Assembly (NCBI RefSeq): GCF_001642835.1 | Contig: NZ_LXEI01000010.1 | Span: forward strand, 1 to 64,000 | Direction: 5' to 3' | Origin: Pseudotamlana agarivorans | Lineage (GTDB): Bacteria; Bacteroidota; Bacteroidia; Flavobacteriales; Flavobacteriaceae | DNA length: 64,000 bases | In this document: positions 25,439-34,906 of the stretch, piece after piece | Position numbering within the stretch: the first letter of the stretch is position 1 | How the letters are laid out: every line of letters begins with the position of its first letter | Translations under genes and position numbers: made by a program | The notes under the pieces: model-generated | What the model saw: only the letters and a program-made list of their open reading frames with translations | What the model was told of the DNA's origin: nothing | The model's database searches: none

Positions 25439-28400
25439 ATGAAAAAAAGAATCATGAACTCACTTTTCTTATCAAAGAGAAGTTTTTTAACCACTATTAT
25501 GAAAGTATTTATTTTACTTTTCACTACGGTTGTTTTTAGTTTCACACCAACAAATGGATTTACTCAAAACGATAAAATTAAAATTGATGAAAGTCAGGTT
25601 GTTTCGGTAGATGAAGTCTTTAAACTGATAAAAAATCAAACAGATTATACTTTTATTTATAGGTCTAATTTATTTGAAAAATATCCAAAAGTAGCGATAA
25701 AAAAAGGAATCATTAAAGTAAATGAACTACTAGGGAATGCGTTGTCTAAAGGCAACTTCATTTTTGAGTTTTCCAAAAATAATATCATTGTTATTAAGGA
25801 TAGAGTTGAGCCTATTGCTGCAAGTACACCTAGTGTAACCCTTGGGTCAATACAAGTGCCACGGCAAACCATTCGCGGGAACGTTGTGAACGAGAAGGGA
25901 GAACCCTTACCAGGCGTTACCGTTAGGGTTAAAGGTCAGAATAGAGGAACAGCAACCGATTTTGATGGTAATTTTAGTATATATGCCGACGAGCAAGCCA
26001 CTTTAGTTTTTAGTTTTATTGGTTTTGTTACTCAGGAAGTTGAAGTTAACGGTCTTACCGTTGTTAATGTCAAGTTGATCCAAGACATTTCAGAATTAAG
26101 TGAAGTGATTATCGATGGGTATCAAGTTAGAGATAGACGAGAAACAAGTAGTGCTGTAACAGTTGTTGAAGTTGGCGATATAGATGTCGTAGGGTCTGTG
26201 AGTATAGAAAACATGATTCAGGGGCAAATTGCCGGAGTTAGTGTTGTTAATAATTCTGCTGCTCCAGGAGCTTCACCAACAATTAGAATTAGAGGTACAG
26301 CTACATTAAGTGGAAACGCAGAGCCTATCTGGGTTGTCGATGGTGTCATGTTAGAAAGTGGTGTTCCTGCTACGCCAGCACAATTAAACGATCCAGACTT
26401 CTTAAAAACTTTTAATAGTTCTATTGGAGGAGTAAACCCTAACGATATTGAATCACTTACCGTATTAAAAGATGCTTCGGCAACAGCAATTTATGGAACA
26501 AGGGCCGCCAACGGTGTAATAGTTGTTACTACAAAAAAAGGAAAAGTTGGTAAGCCACACATCTCATTTAATCATACATCGGGAATAAAACCGAGACCGG
26601 GTTATGAAGATTTTGATTTAATGAGTTCTCAAGAACGTGCCGATTTTTCTTTCTCATTGCTTGAGGATGGTGTCGGTCTTAATGGTGGTGTTGGTGTTGC
26701 TTATTACGATGGTCTTTATACGCGTGGTGGGATTACAGAAGCAGAATACATCGAGGGAATAAGAAAGACTTCTCAAATGAATGTAGATTGGTTCGACCTT
26801 TTATTTCGTAACGCCATAACTAATACTACCGATATTAGTTTTTCTGGAGGTTCAGAAAAAAGTAATTACTATACCTCACTAAGCCATATCAATGAAGAAG
26901 GTTTAGAAAAAGTGGCCGGCTATAAAAGTTATAGTGCTATGGCAAAAGTGAATACCCAACTTTCTGATAGATTTGATTTGGGTATTATTTTAAATGCATC
27001 TAAAAGAGATCGCGAAATGAGTTATACAACCGATCCTTTTGATTATGCGTATAAGTCTTCAAGGTCTTTGCCAGCATTTAACGATGACGGTAGTTATTAT
27101 TTTTATGGAAACTATAATTACAATTTCTTGCATGAGCAAAATACGACACACCAAAGCTCTAATCAGCACGAAATTAGAGGAACATTAAACCTTGATTACG
27201 AAATTGCAGACTGGTTAAGCTATAATTCTGTAATGAGTTATACTTATTCTGGTAGCAAAACGCAGCAATACGCTACAGAGGAGAGCAACTACATAGCACG
27301 TTTACGTGGTTATAACTTTGGGCAAGGCTCTACAGAGCAAATTGAGAGTTCTAGCCTGCCTTTTGGAGGTGAGTTTAATCAAATAGATTTTTCTCAGGAA
27401 TCATATCTTTTTAGAAACTCTTTAAACTCAAGGTTTAATATTGTTGAAGATTTAGGGGTAGATATCATGGCTGGAACCGAATTTAGAAATGTGGTTTACG
27501 ACGGATTAACGACCAATAGTTATGGGTATTTACACGATAGAGGAAAAATTTTTTACAATCCACAATCATCAGAAGAGACGGGACACATTCTTAGAAATAC
27601 TGCATCTCGTTCTATTTATGACAGATCGTTTGTATCGTATTTCGGTACCATCTCTTCTATTTTTAAAAATAAATATGTATTAAATGCGAATATTCGTTTT
27701 GATGGTTCGAATCTTTTTGGTTCAAATCCAGATTATCGATACTTGCCTCTTTGGTCGGTATCTGGTAAATGGCGCATTGCTCAAGAGTCGTTTTTAGATA
27801 CAGCCTCTCTTATCGATGTTTTAGCTGTTAGAGCGTCTTACGGATTAAGAGGGAATATTGTGGAAGAATCTTCTCCTCAAATTATCTCTTCAGCATTACC
27901 TCCAAATGGTTTTACTTACTTGCCAGAACAACAAATCATTCAGGCTGCAAATCCAGAGCTAAAATGGGAAACCACAGAAACTATAAACCTTGGACTTGAT
28001 TTTGCTTTTTTTAACAATAGGCTATCGGGTGCTATAGATTTATTTAAAGATTTAGGAAACGATTTAATTTCGTATAAAAATGTTTCTGGTGTAACAGGGT
28101 TTGAAAACAAAGCGGTGAACTATGCAAATATCATGAATCAAGGTATCGATATTGGTATAAACACTGTAATTGGTAATAGAAACGGCTTCTCTTATAATCT
28201 GGGCATTAACGCTTCAATGGTTGATAGTGAGGTTACCCAATCATTTATTGAGCCTTCGATATCTAGTTTGCTATCATCAACTTATACTGTTGGTCAGGTG
28301 GTAGAGGGTATGCCTATCAATTCTATGTATTCATACCGTTTTTCGAGAATAAATGAGGAAGGACGCGCTATGTTCTTTGATGAGCATGGTACAGAATACG

Positions 28401-28987
28401 ATGCCTTAGATCCCGATTTTAGAACCAATGTTCAAGATAATAAAAGTGCCTTAAAATATGAAGGGTCTCGAGTTCCTACAACAACTATAGGTATTACAAA
28501 CAGATTTAACTACAAAGGTTTTCAATTATCTTTCTTACTTGTTGCTGGTTTAGATTATAAAATAAGGCTTCAAAACTTAGCCTTTGATTCAGAGTATGTA
28601 GAAGCCGAATTTAATTTACGTAGAGGGGTTCAAAATAGGTGGAGACAACCTGGAGATGAAAGTTTTGCAACAATCCCTTGGCTAGGTTCATCGACGTATT
28701 CGTATACGCAGGCCAACATGTTTAATAACAGTGATGCTCAAGTGGTAGATGGTGATTACTTAAGGCTGAGAAATGTATTGTTACAATATACTTTGCCTTC
28801 TAGCTTTACCAATAACTCCGGTATTTCTAACGTCGTATTCAAGTTTCAAGCAGATAATTTATTTGTATGGGCAGACAAACGTTTAGATGGGATGGATCCA
28901 GAAACGGCAAACTTTAACACGTCATTTTCTGGAGGATCATTACCGTTGCCGAGAACATTTACATTAGGTATTAGTTTAAATCTGTAA
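25439..28987 (+). CDS. SusC-like TonB-dependent outer-membrane transporter with STN domain (locus 1)
   Basis: The product has 1,182 residues. After a long signal region (cleavage near residue 42, NGFTQ) comes an STN signalling domain (about 45-120, VDEVFKLIKNQTDYTFIYRS), a carboxypeptidase-like regulatory domain (about 142-222), the plug with the SusC signature (VLKDASATAIYGTRAANGVI, about 345-365) and a ~22-strand barrel ending FTLGISLNL. It imports substrate bound by the SusD partner using TonB energy. The STN domain means it also signals to a FecR anti-sigma factor. The SusD gene starts 2 bp after its stop. It is the same length as the paralogue at 39106. The substrate is not evident. Confidence 0.92.
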   Translation: MKKRIMNSLFLSKRSFLTTIMKVFILLFTTVVFSFTPTNGFTQNDKIKIDESQVVSVDEVFKLIKNQTDYTFIYRSNLFEKYPKVAIKKGIIKVNELLGNALSKGNFIFEFSKNNIIVIKDRVEPIAASTPSVTLGSIQVPRQTIRGNVVNEKGEPLPGVTVRVKGQNRGTATDFDGNFSIYADEQATLVFSFIGFVTQEVEVNGLTVVNVKLIQDISELSEVIIDGYQVRDRRETSSAVTVVEVGDIDVVGSVSIENMIQGQIAGVSVVNNSAAPGASPTIRIRGTATLSGNAEPIWVVDGVMLESGVPATPAQLNDPDFLKTFNSSIGGVNPNDIESLTVLKDASATAIYGTRAANGVIVVTTKKGKVGKPHISFNHTSGIKPRPGYEDFDLMSSQERADFSFSLLEDGVGLNGGVGVAYYDGLYTRGGITEAEYIEGIRKTSQMNVDWFDLLFRNAITNTTDISFSGGSEKSNYYTSLSHINEEGLEKVAGYKSYSAMAKVNTQLSDRFDLGIILNASKRDREMSYTTDPFDYAYKSSRSLPAFNDDGSYYFYGNYNYNFLHEQNTTHQSSNQHEIRGTLNLDYEIADWLSYNSVMSYTYSGSKTQQYATEESNYIARLRGYNFGQGSTEQIESSSLPFGGEFNQIDFSQESYLFRNSLNSRFNIVEDLGVDIMAGTEFRNVVYDGLTTNSYGYLHDRGKIFYNPQSSEETGHILRNTASRSIYDRSFVSYFGTISSIFKNKYVLNANIRFDGSNLFGSNPDYRYLPLWSVSGKWRIAQESFLDTASLIDVLAVRASYGLRGNIVEESSPQIISSALPPNGFTYLPEQQIIQAANPELKWETTETINLGLDFAFFNNRLSGAIDLFKDLGNDLISYKNVSGVTGFENKAVNYANIMNQGIDIGINTVIGNRNGFSYNLGINASMVDSEVTQSFIEPSISSLLSSTYTVGQVVEGMPINSMYSYRFSRINEEGRAMFFDEHGTEYDALDPDFRTNVQDNKSALKYEGSRVPTTTIGITNRFNYKGFQLSFLLVAGLDYKIRLQNLAFDSEYVEAEFNLRRGVQNRWRQPGDESFATIPWLGSSTYSYTQANMFNNSDAQVVDGDYLRLRNVLLQYTLPSSFTNNSGISNVVFKFQADNLFVWADKRLDGMDPETANFNTSFSGGSLPLPRTFTLGISLNL

Positions 28988-28989
28988 TT

Positions 28990-30534
28990 ATGAAAATTGA
29001 GAAAAAAATGAAAAATAGATATAATATATTTCAAATGTTATCGATGCTACTAATCATTTTTGGTGTGGTGTCATGTGATGATTATTTAGAGGAAGTGCCT
29101 CAAAATAAGATGAATCCGTCTACTGTAACAGACTACAGAGAACTACTTAATTATGGTTATATCACCGATGAAAGAATCATGCCATACATAGAGGCTTTAG
29201 GTGATGATATTGGCTTTTTTGAAGATGATAAAATGTTTGGTTATAATTCGGGAGCGCCAAGACCAGATATATCCGATGACTATATGGGAGCCTATATGTT
29301 CGATAATTCTCATGAAGATACCATGGGAACTGATATTGCTTTTTCAAGGCTATATGAAAGTATTTATTATGCCAATTTAGTAATGTCTAATATCGATAAC
29401 GCATTGTCTGTAACTATTGGTGATGAGATGATAGACTATAAAAACAATTTAAAAGGAGAGGCACATGCTTTACGAGCTTTTTCATACTTCTACCTTGTAA
29501 ATTTATATGGGCAGCATTATAACCCAGCGACAGCAAGTTCAGACTTTGGCGTACCTATTACTAAATCTACTAGTGCTGAAGATAAAGCGTACCCAAGATC
29601 GACAGTAAAACAAGTTTACGATTTAATTATGTCGGATCTGGAAAGTGCTGTTACTCTTATGGAAGCTAATCCTATTGATAAAAATACCAAGGTGCTTTTT
29701 GATGTTCAAAGTGCTACAGCTTTACAATCTAGAGTCGCGCTATATATGCAGGATTGGGATAAAACTATTGAAGTCGCCAATAAGGTGCTGAAAACAAATA
29801 ATTCTATTTTCGATATTAGTGGTCTATCAGATACATATAATGAAGCAACTTCTATCGACTTTAATACTTTTAGAACAGGAATCGATTATTTAGGCGTAGA
29901 AAATACGAATATCCTATTTGGGAACGGTGCCACCGAGAATATACCTATTCTGTCTATTTGGCCAACAGTTACAACATTTTCTGTAAGTAAAGAATTAGCA
30001 GATTCATTTGAAGAAGGCGATGTAAGACGCTACTATTTTATAGGTACACACAATAGAACGCTTTGGGGAAGATCTGTCTCTAAGTTATCACTCGTCAAAA
30101 ATAGGGAAAACACACCCTTAGCAACAAGTGCTGCATATAATAGTTTTCAAGGTTATAGTCGTGTGCTACGTGTGGAGGAAGTATTGCTAAATAGAGCCGA
30201 AGCTTACGCGCAAAATAACCAGTTACAATTGGCTATAAACGATCTAAATACTTTAAGGGTTAAAAAAATTAACCCAACTTTTTATAATGATTTGGACTTA
30301 GGGAGCTTTACTAAAGAGTCGCTTATCGAATTTATTTATAATGAGCGTAGAAAAGAACTATGTTTTGAAGGTCACCGTTGGTTCGATTTAAAACGCACAA
30401 CACGACCAGCAATGTATAGAATAGGCTATGACGGACGTGAAGCGCATTTAGAAAAAGACGATCCGCGTTATGTATTGCAGATACCAGAAAGTGAACTTCA
30501 GGTGAATCCTAGCATTGTAGCAGCTCCTAGATAA
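28990..30534 (+). CDS. SusD/RagB-like surface substrate-binding lipoprotein (locus 1)
   Basis: This 514-residue partner of the preceding SusC covers the transporter mouth and binds substrate. Lipoprotein signal: FGVVSC followed by DD. A start at 29008 (MKNRYNIFQM) gives a signal peptide of normal length; 28990 adds six charged residues. The N-terminal SusD-like TPR region shows LKGEAHALRAFSYFYLVNLYG (about 152-172) and the C-terminal part shows RVEEVLLNRAEAYAQ and ERRKELCFEGHRWFDLKR, both family signatures. The metallohydrolase-like lipoprotein gene follows after 25 bp. Confidence 0.92.
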   Translation: MKIEKKMKNRYNIFQMLSMLLIIFGVVSCDDYLEEVPQNKMNPSTVTDYRELLNYGYITDERIMPYIEALGDDIGFFEDDKMFGYNSGAPRPDISDDYMGAYMFDNSHEDTMGTDIAFSRLYESIYYANLVMSNIDNALSVTIGDEMIDYKNNLKGEAHALRAFSYFYLVNLYGQHYNPATASSDFGVPITKSTSAEDKAYPRSTVKQVYDLIMSDLESAVTLMEANPIDKNTKVLFDVQSATALQSRVALYMQDWDKTIEVANKVLKTNNSIFDISGLSDTYNEATSIDFNTFRTGIDYLGVENTNILFGNGATENIPILSIWPTVTTFSVSKELADSFEEGDVRRYYFIGTHNRTLWGRSVSKLSLVKNRENTPLATSAAYNSFQGYSRVLRVEEVLLNRAEAYAQNNQLQLAINDLNTLRVKKINPTFYNDLDLGSFTKESLIEFIYNERRKELCFEGHRWFDLKRTTRPAMYRIGYDGREAHLEKDDPRYVLQIPESELQVNPSIVAAPR

Positions 30535-30559
30535 TTTATCAACCTTAAAGAAAAAAATC

Positions 30560-31468
30560 ATGAAATATATAATAAAATTAATGTCTCTGTTACTGCTTGT
30601 TTCTTCATTTATGTCTTGTGAAAAAAATGATGATGTAGATGATTTTTCAGAATTTAACGGTAAAGAACCGTATCCGCTTATAGAAAAAGGAGATACCGAA
30701 GCTAGTCAACTTGCTTATAGCCTGTATGAAGATTATGATTTGCATACCTATTATACCCTTGAAGGAGATGAGGCTTTACAAACAGAATATGGCTCTATGA
30801 GATTAACAACTTTTTCACCTATTAAGGCTGAAGAAGAAAGAGCGGCAGTAGTGCTTAAGTTAACAAGTGAGATGTACGATTTGTTTAAAGATTATAGAGA
30901 GTTGCAAGTTTATAGAAGACTTATTTTAATTGGGAATGACTTTTTAAGCACAACCACTAGAAACTACGATAAGTATGGTTTCAATAGAGATTTCAATACC
31001 TATAATATTGAGGGTACACAAATTCTTTCTAATATTAACAACACCTTCGATTTTAACTTGGCACTAACCAAGGAAATGTTGTTGTACACCTATTTTAATG
31101 GTTACTTCCGTTACCATTTTGGTGTTCCAGAAGAATTTACTAGCGTCACCGCTGGAGATTACCGTTGGGAATTATTAGCAAAAGGAGAGCCTGCCTTATT
31201 TACCTCTGCACAATACGACGAGGAGCGTGCTACAGATCTAGGTTATGTGCATCCTTATGGAACACTGGCTTTTGTGTTCAATCCATATATGGACTGGGAG
31301 TCGTACGTGGTTTGGATTATTTCGAGACCAAAATCAGAAAGAGAAGCCTGGTTAAACTCAAAACCTAGAATTAAAACAAAATATGATATTGTAATTAAAA
31401 CAATGTTGGAAGACTTTGGAATGGATTTAGAATCCTTTTCAACACAGTGGCAATCAATCGGTATATAA
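30560..31468 (+). CDS. metallohydrolase-like lipoprotein of a SusCD locus, active site degenerate
   Basis: This 302-residue lipoprotein (lipobox SFMSC) is next to SusC/SusD. Position and overall pattern fit the SusCD-linked zinc metallohydrolase lipoprotein family (Peptidase_Mx1-like), which normally has HExxH. At the expected place (about residues 168-175) this protein has TKEMLLYTYF: the Glu is kept but both His are replaced. The later region GYVHPYGTLAFVFNPYMDWESYV matches the usual GFVxxYA...EDFAE block with the acidic residues shifted. It is therefore probably a binding or scaffold protein rather than a peptidase. The family assignment is by pattern and could be wrong. Confidence 0.65.
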   Translation: MKYIIKLMSLLLLVSSFMSCEKNDDVDDFSEFNGKEPYPLIEKGDTEASQLAYSLYEDYDLHTYYTLEGDEALQTEYGSMRLTTFSPIKAEEERAAVVLKLTSEMYDLFKDYRELQVYRRLILIGNDFLSTTTRNYDKYGFNRDFNTYNIEGTQILSNINNTFDFNLALTKEMLLYTYFNGYFRYHFGVPEEFTSVTAGDYRWELLAKGEPALFTSAQYDEERATDLGYVHPYGTLAFVFNPYMDWESYVVWIISRPKSEREAWLNSKPRIKTKYDIVIKTMLEDFGMDLESFSTQWQSIGI

Positions 31469-31519
31469 ATTCAATATAAACAGTCCCATAAAATACACTT
31501 TATTACAATATTCAATCTT

Positions 31520-32899
31520 ATGAAAAAAACCACACTGAGTTTTGGATTGGTATTAACTCTAATGGCGTGCAATAAAAAAGCGCCATTAGATTATGCCATA
31601 CTAACGGGTCAAATCAATAACCTTGAAGCCAAAGAAATAAATTTAGAAAAAACAGATCAATCCTACATTAAAGATATTACTGTCGCACCCAATGGTTCCT
31701 TTACCGATACCATTAAACAGGCATCAGGGGTATATCAACTTACCGTTGAAGGAAATAGCATTCCTGTATATTTAGAAAATGAAAACGTTGTTAAGGTAAC
31801 TGCCGATGCTAAGGAGTTTAGTAAGTCTCTTGAGGCGTCTGGCGAAGGGTCTCAAACAACAAAATATTTCATATTTAAAAGGAAAAAGACCCAGGAACTA
31901 AAAGGCAAAAAGTCTTCGTTTTATGCCTTAGAAGAGGAGGCGTTTAAAAATAAAGCTAAAAACATTAGTACAACACTTAATACCGTGTTGGATACAGTGA
32001 AAGGTGTGGACCCTGCTTTTAAAACCTTAGAAAAACGCAGCCTCAATTATGCTTATTTACTAGAATTATCTAGGTATTCTACAGGGTATCATAGCTATTG
32101 GGCAAAAAATAGAGACTATGAGCCGTCTCGCGATTTATTAGCCGAATTAGAAGTGGTTGACGTTACTAATGAGGAGGATTATAAGTTTTCTCCAGCATAC
32201 AAACACTTAGTTACGGCGCATTATGTTAAAATGATTAGAGCCTTGTCGGAAAAAGATTCGATCGATTTTGCATTGGCTAAGGTTAAGGTACACTCTAAAA
32301 TCTCTAATACTTTTATAAAGAATGATCTCATATTTTCGGGAGCTGAATATGGCATGGTCAAAACAGAAAATTTCGAAGATTATTATAAAATTTTTATGAG
32401 TGCTTCCACGGTTAAAGAGCATAATGATAAAATTACCTTGCTTTACAATAAGTTATTAAGTCTTAAGCCAGGACAGCCGTCTCCAAAATTTATGAATTAC
32501 GAAAATAATTCAGGGGGAACATTGTCGTTAGACGATCTTAAAGGAAAGTTTACATACATCGACGTTTGGGCAACTTGGTGTTCACCGTGTTTGGCTCAAG
32601 TGCCTCATTTAAAAAAATTAGAAAAAGCATATCACGGGAAGCAAATTAACTTTTTAAGTATTTCAATTGATGCTTCTAAAGACTATGAAAAATGGAAAAA
32701 AATGATTGTAGAAAAGGAGCTTGGTGGTATTCAGGTGATTGCAGATAAGGCTGCTGAATCTCAATTTACAAAAGACTATTTCATTTCATCAATACCACGT
32801 TTTATATTAATCGACCCTAACGGATTAATCGTAACTAAGGATGCACCGCGCCCTTCAAGTCCAGAGTTGATCGATTTATTTAATTCGCTAAACATTTAA
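31520..32899 (+). CDS. TlpA-like thiol-disulfide lipoprotein with DUF4369 domain (locus 1, first copy)
   Basis: This 459-residue lipoprotein (LTLMAC lipobox, Cys17) has an N-terminal DUF4369-type domain (about 22-110), a helical linker (115-300) and a C-terminal thioredoxin fold (about 320-459) with the redox pair in WATWCSPC (C354, C357) and a cis-Pro in SIPRFILIDPNG. It likely reduces or protects disulfides in the periplasm or on the surface during substrate uptake. It is one of three related ~460-residue paralogues in the window (also 32998 and 45481). Confidence 0.88.
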   Translation: MKKTTLSFGLVLTLMACNKKAPLDYAILTGQINNLEAKEINLEKTDQSYIKDITVAPNGSFTDTIKQASGVYQLTVEGNSIPVYLENENVVKVTADAKEFSKSLEASGEGSQTTKYFIFKRKKTQELKGKKSSFYALEEEAFKNKAKNISTTLNTVLDTVKGVDPAFKTLEKRSLNYAYLLELSRYSTGYHSYWAKNRDYEPSRDLLAELEVVDVTNEEDYKFSPAYKHLVTAHYVKMIRALSEKDSIDFALAKVKVHSKISNTFIKNDLIFSGAEYGMVKTENFEDYYKIFMSASTVKEHNDKITLLYNKLLSLKPGQPSPKFMNYENNSGGTLSLDDLKGKFTYIDVWATWCSPCLAQVPHLKKLEKAYHGKQINFLSISIDASKDYEKWKKMIVEKELGGIQVIADKAAESQFTKDYFISSIPRFILIDPNGLIVTKDAPRPSSPELIDLFNSLNI

Positions 32900-32940
32900 T
32901 TTATTAAAGCCTCAATTTTTTATGCCGCTTAAAAAAATAG

Positions 32941-32954
32941 GTTAGCATGCTAAC
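32941..32954. repeat. 14-bp perfect palindrome between TlpA genes
   Basis: GTTAGCATGCTAAC is a perfect inverted repeat in the 98-bp gap between the two TlpA-like genes. It could be a regulator site or chance; no second copy was seen in the window. Confidence 0.4.
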
Positions 32955-32997
32955 AATTGAATAATACATTATTAATTAGAATAAAAATATCAATAAA

Positions 32998-34380
32998 ATG
33001 AAAAAAACCATATTTAGTTTGGGATTGGCAGTAGCGTTTGTATCATGTGCAGAAAAGACTCCAGTAAACTATGCACTTTTTACAGGTAAAATCGACAATC
33101 TTAAAACTAAGGAGCTAGTATTAGAAAAATCAGATCATTCGTTTACCAAAACTATCCAAGTAGCACCTGATGGTACTTTTGCCGATACGGTTAAAACCAC
33201 ACCAGGACTTTATACTCTTTCTGGAGGTAAAAGACATAGAACGCCATTGTATTTTGATAATGGCAGTGAGCTTAACCTTGTCGCAGATGCTAAAGAATTT
33301 AATAGCAGCATCGAAGTAACTGGTGAAGGAGCCGAAGCTACAAATTACATGATCTACAAAAATAAAAAGGAAGCCGCACTAAAAACAAAGGATAGAGCTG
33401 TATATAAGTTGGAAGAACCCGAATTTAAAGCAACTTTTAAAGAAATAAAGAAAGACTTAAATGCGAGATTAGATTCAACCCAAGGCATATCGCCAGCTTT
33501 TAAAGCTTTAGAAAAACGCAATCTTAATTACGAATATTTGAATGAATTAGAACGTTATGCCGGAGGTTACCATAAGCAATGGGCTAGAAAAAGAGGTTAT
33601 AAGCCTTCCGAAAGTTTTCTAGAGGAAACAGATGGATTAGATTTAAACAATGAGGTTGACTTTTATTTTTCTAGTGCCTATAGAGAAATGGTTAACCGTT
33701 ATTATACAAAACAAATAAATGCTTTGAGCAAAGAGAACACTGTAGAGTATGGTTTAAGAGGAGTAACAGTATACTCTACTATCCCAAATCAAACCATTAA
33801 AAACGAACTTATTTTTAGTAAAGCCGAGTACGATTTGTATCAAACTAATGATTTTCAAAAATTTTACAAAATTTTTATGGAAGCTTCTACTAACGAAGAG
33901 AATAATGCTAAAATCACTAAGATTTATAATGATTTAATGCGTGTTAACGAGGGGCAACCATCTCCTAAGTTCACGAATTATGAAAAACACTCAGGGGGTA
34001 CCTTATCATTAGACGACCTTAAAGGAAAGTATATTTATATTGATGTTTGGGCCACTTGGTGCGGACCTTGTGTTAAGGAAATTCCAGATTTAAAGCGTGT
34101 AGAAAAAGCCTATCACGGAAAAAACATAAGCTTTTTAAGTATTTCAATTGATGCTCCTAAAGATCATGACAAGTGGAAAAAAATGGTGGAAGAAAAAGAA
34201 CTTGGCGGTATTCAAGTGATTGCAGATCATGCTTTCGATTCCCAATTTGTAAAAGATTATAGCATTAAATCAATTCCTCGTTTTATACTTATTGATCCTA
34301 ATGGTGTTATCGTGACTTCAAATGCACCAAAACCATCAGATCCTAAGTTAATAGACTTATTTAATGAGTTAGAGCTTTAA
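32998..34380 (+). CDS. TlpA-like thiol-disulfide lipoprotein with DUF4369 domain (locus 1, second copy)
   Basis: This 460-residue lipoprotein (VAFVSC lipobox) is built like its neighbour: DUF4369-type domain (about 22-110), helical linker, and thioredoxin fold with WATWCGPC (C355, C358) and SIPRFILIDPNG. The CGPC pair is the standard thioredoxin type, while the neighbour has CSPC, so their redox properties may differ. A decayed protease gene follows at 34476, matching the gene order TlpA - protease of locus 2. Confidence 0.88.
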   Translation: MKKTIFSLGLAVAFVSCAEKTPVNYALFTGKIDNLKTKELVLEKSDHSFTKTIQVAPDGTFADTVKTTPGLYTLSGGKRHRTPLYFDNGSELNLVADAKEFNSSIEVTGEGAEATNYMIYKNKKEAALKTKDRAVYKLEEPEFKATFKEIKKDLNARLDSTQGISPAFKALEKRNLNYEYLNELERYAGGYHKQWARKRGYKPSESFLEETDGLDLNNEVDFYFSSAYREMVNRYYTKQINALSKENTVEYGLRGVTVYSTIPNQTIKNELIFSKAEYDLYQTNDFQKFYKIFMEASTNEENNAKITKIYNDLMRVNEGQPSPKFTNYEKHSGGTLSLDDLKGKYIYIDVWATWCGPCVKEIPDLKRVEKAYHGKNISFLSISIDAPKDHDKWKKMVEEKELGGIQVIADHAFDSQFVKDYSIKSIPRFILIDPNGVIVTSNAPKPSDPKLIDLFNELEL

Positions 34381-34475
34381 AAATATCATGTACGCAATAT
34401 AATGGTTTTCTATTTAGAAATAATTTTTTTGTAGTATACCAAAAGGAGCTTTTTAAAATTAGTGTTATTAATATA

Positions 34476-34568
34476 ATGAAACATAAATCAAATGTAGTGG
34501 TCATTGTCAATACAGGTATTCATTTCGTGTTGCTTTTTTAAGTCCGTTACACTTAACACCCAAGAAAA
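34476..34568 (+). pseudogene. remnant of the trypsin/PDZ protease gene (5' end only)
   Basis: An ATG at 34476 opens MKHKSNVVVIVNTGIHFVLL, which aligns with MKHKTNIVITVHTGILYLFL at the start of the intact protease gene at 46951. A one-base deletion in the T run near 34537 causes a stop (TAA 34539-34541). In the shifted frame the similarity continues (SPLHLTP against SQLHLSA) to about 34568. The rest of the gene is gone and the remnant runs directly into a perfect 25-bp hairpin. Confidence 0.8.
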
Positions 34569-34610
34569 ACCCCAACAAATTTAGCTTTGTTGGGGTTTTT
34601 CTTGGGTGTT
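34555..34610 (+). terminator. perfect 25-bp hairpin ending locus 1
   Basis: Left arm 34555-34579 (starts AACACCCAAGAAAAACCCC) and right arm 34586-34610 are exactly complementary over 25 bp, with a 6-nt loop TTTAGC. An A-rich/T-rich part of the stem replaces a separate U tract. This is unusually long and perfect for a terminator; it could also be an inserted palindrome. It closes the locus 1 transcript. Confidence 0.65.
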
Positions 34611-34848
34611 CTTTAGGAGGAGAGCCTCCTTAAATATCTCATTAATATTGATAATTTAAGTCGTTCTTTTAGGTTTGAGTTAGCTGTTTTAGCCGGTATA
34701 AATTATCGGAAATTTATTGGGGCTGTTGATATTGTTTAAATTTAGGGTTATTGTTCTGCCTTTTTATTAATTCGGTTTTTCAGGAAGCTTACTAACCTTA
34801 ATTTGAGCTTCGAAAATTTAAAGGAAACTTGATTTTATCCTAAAAAAA

Positions 34849-34875
34849 ATCGTCTAAAAAAACTTTTTAGACGAT
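34849..34875 (-). terminator. hairpin terminator of the T9SS surface protein gene
   Basis: A perfect 12-bp stem ATCGTCTAAAAA / TTTTTAGACGAT has a 3-nt loop and is followed on the minus strand by a run of eight T. It lies 31 bp past the stop of the gene at 34907-36403. A second small hairpin (AGGAGG-AGAG-CCTCCT, near 34616-34631) lies between it and locus 1. Nothing else is recognised in 34611-34848. Confidence 0.8.
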
Positions 34876-34906
34876 CCTTTTAAATCTTTTTAAATTGAAT
34901 TTAATC

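Noticed and set aside
32207..32422. Antisense open frame within the TlpA gene
   Set aside because: It is a shadow of the TlpA reading frame with no start context or domain.
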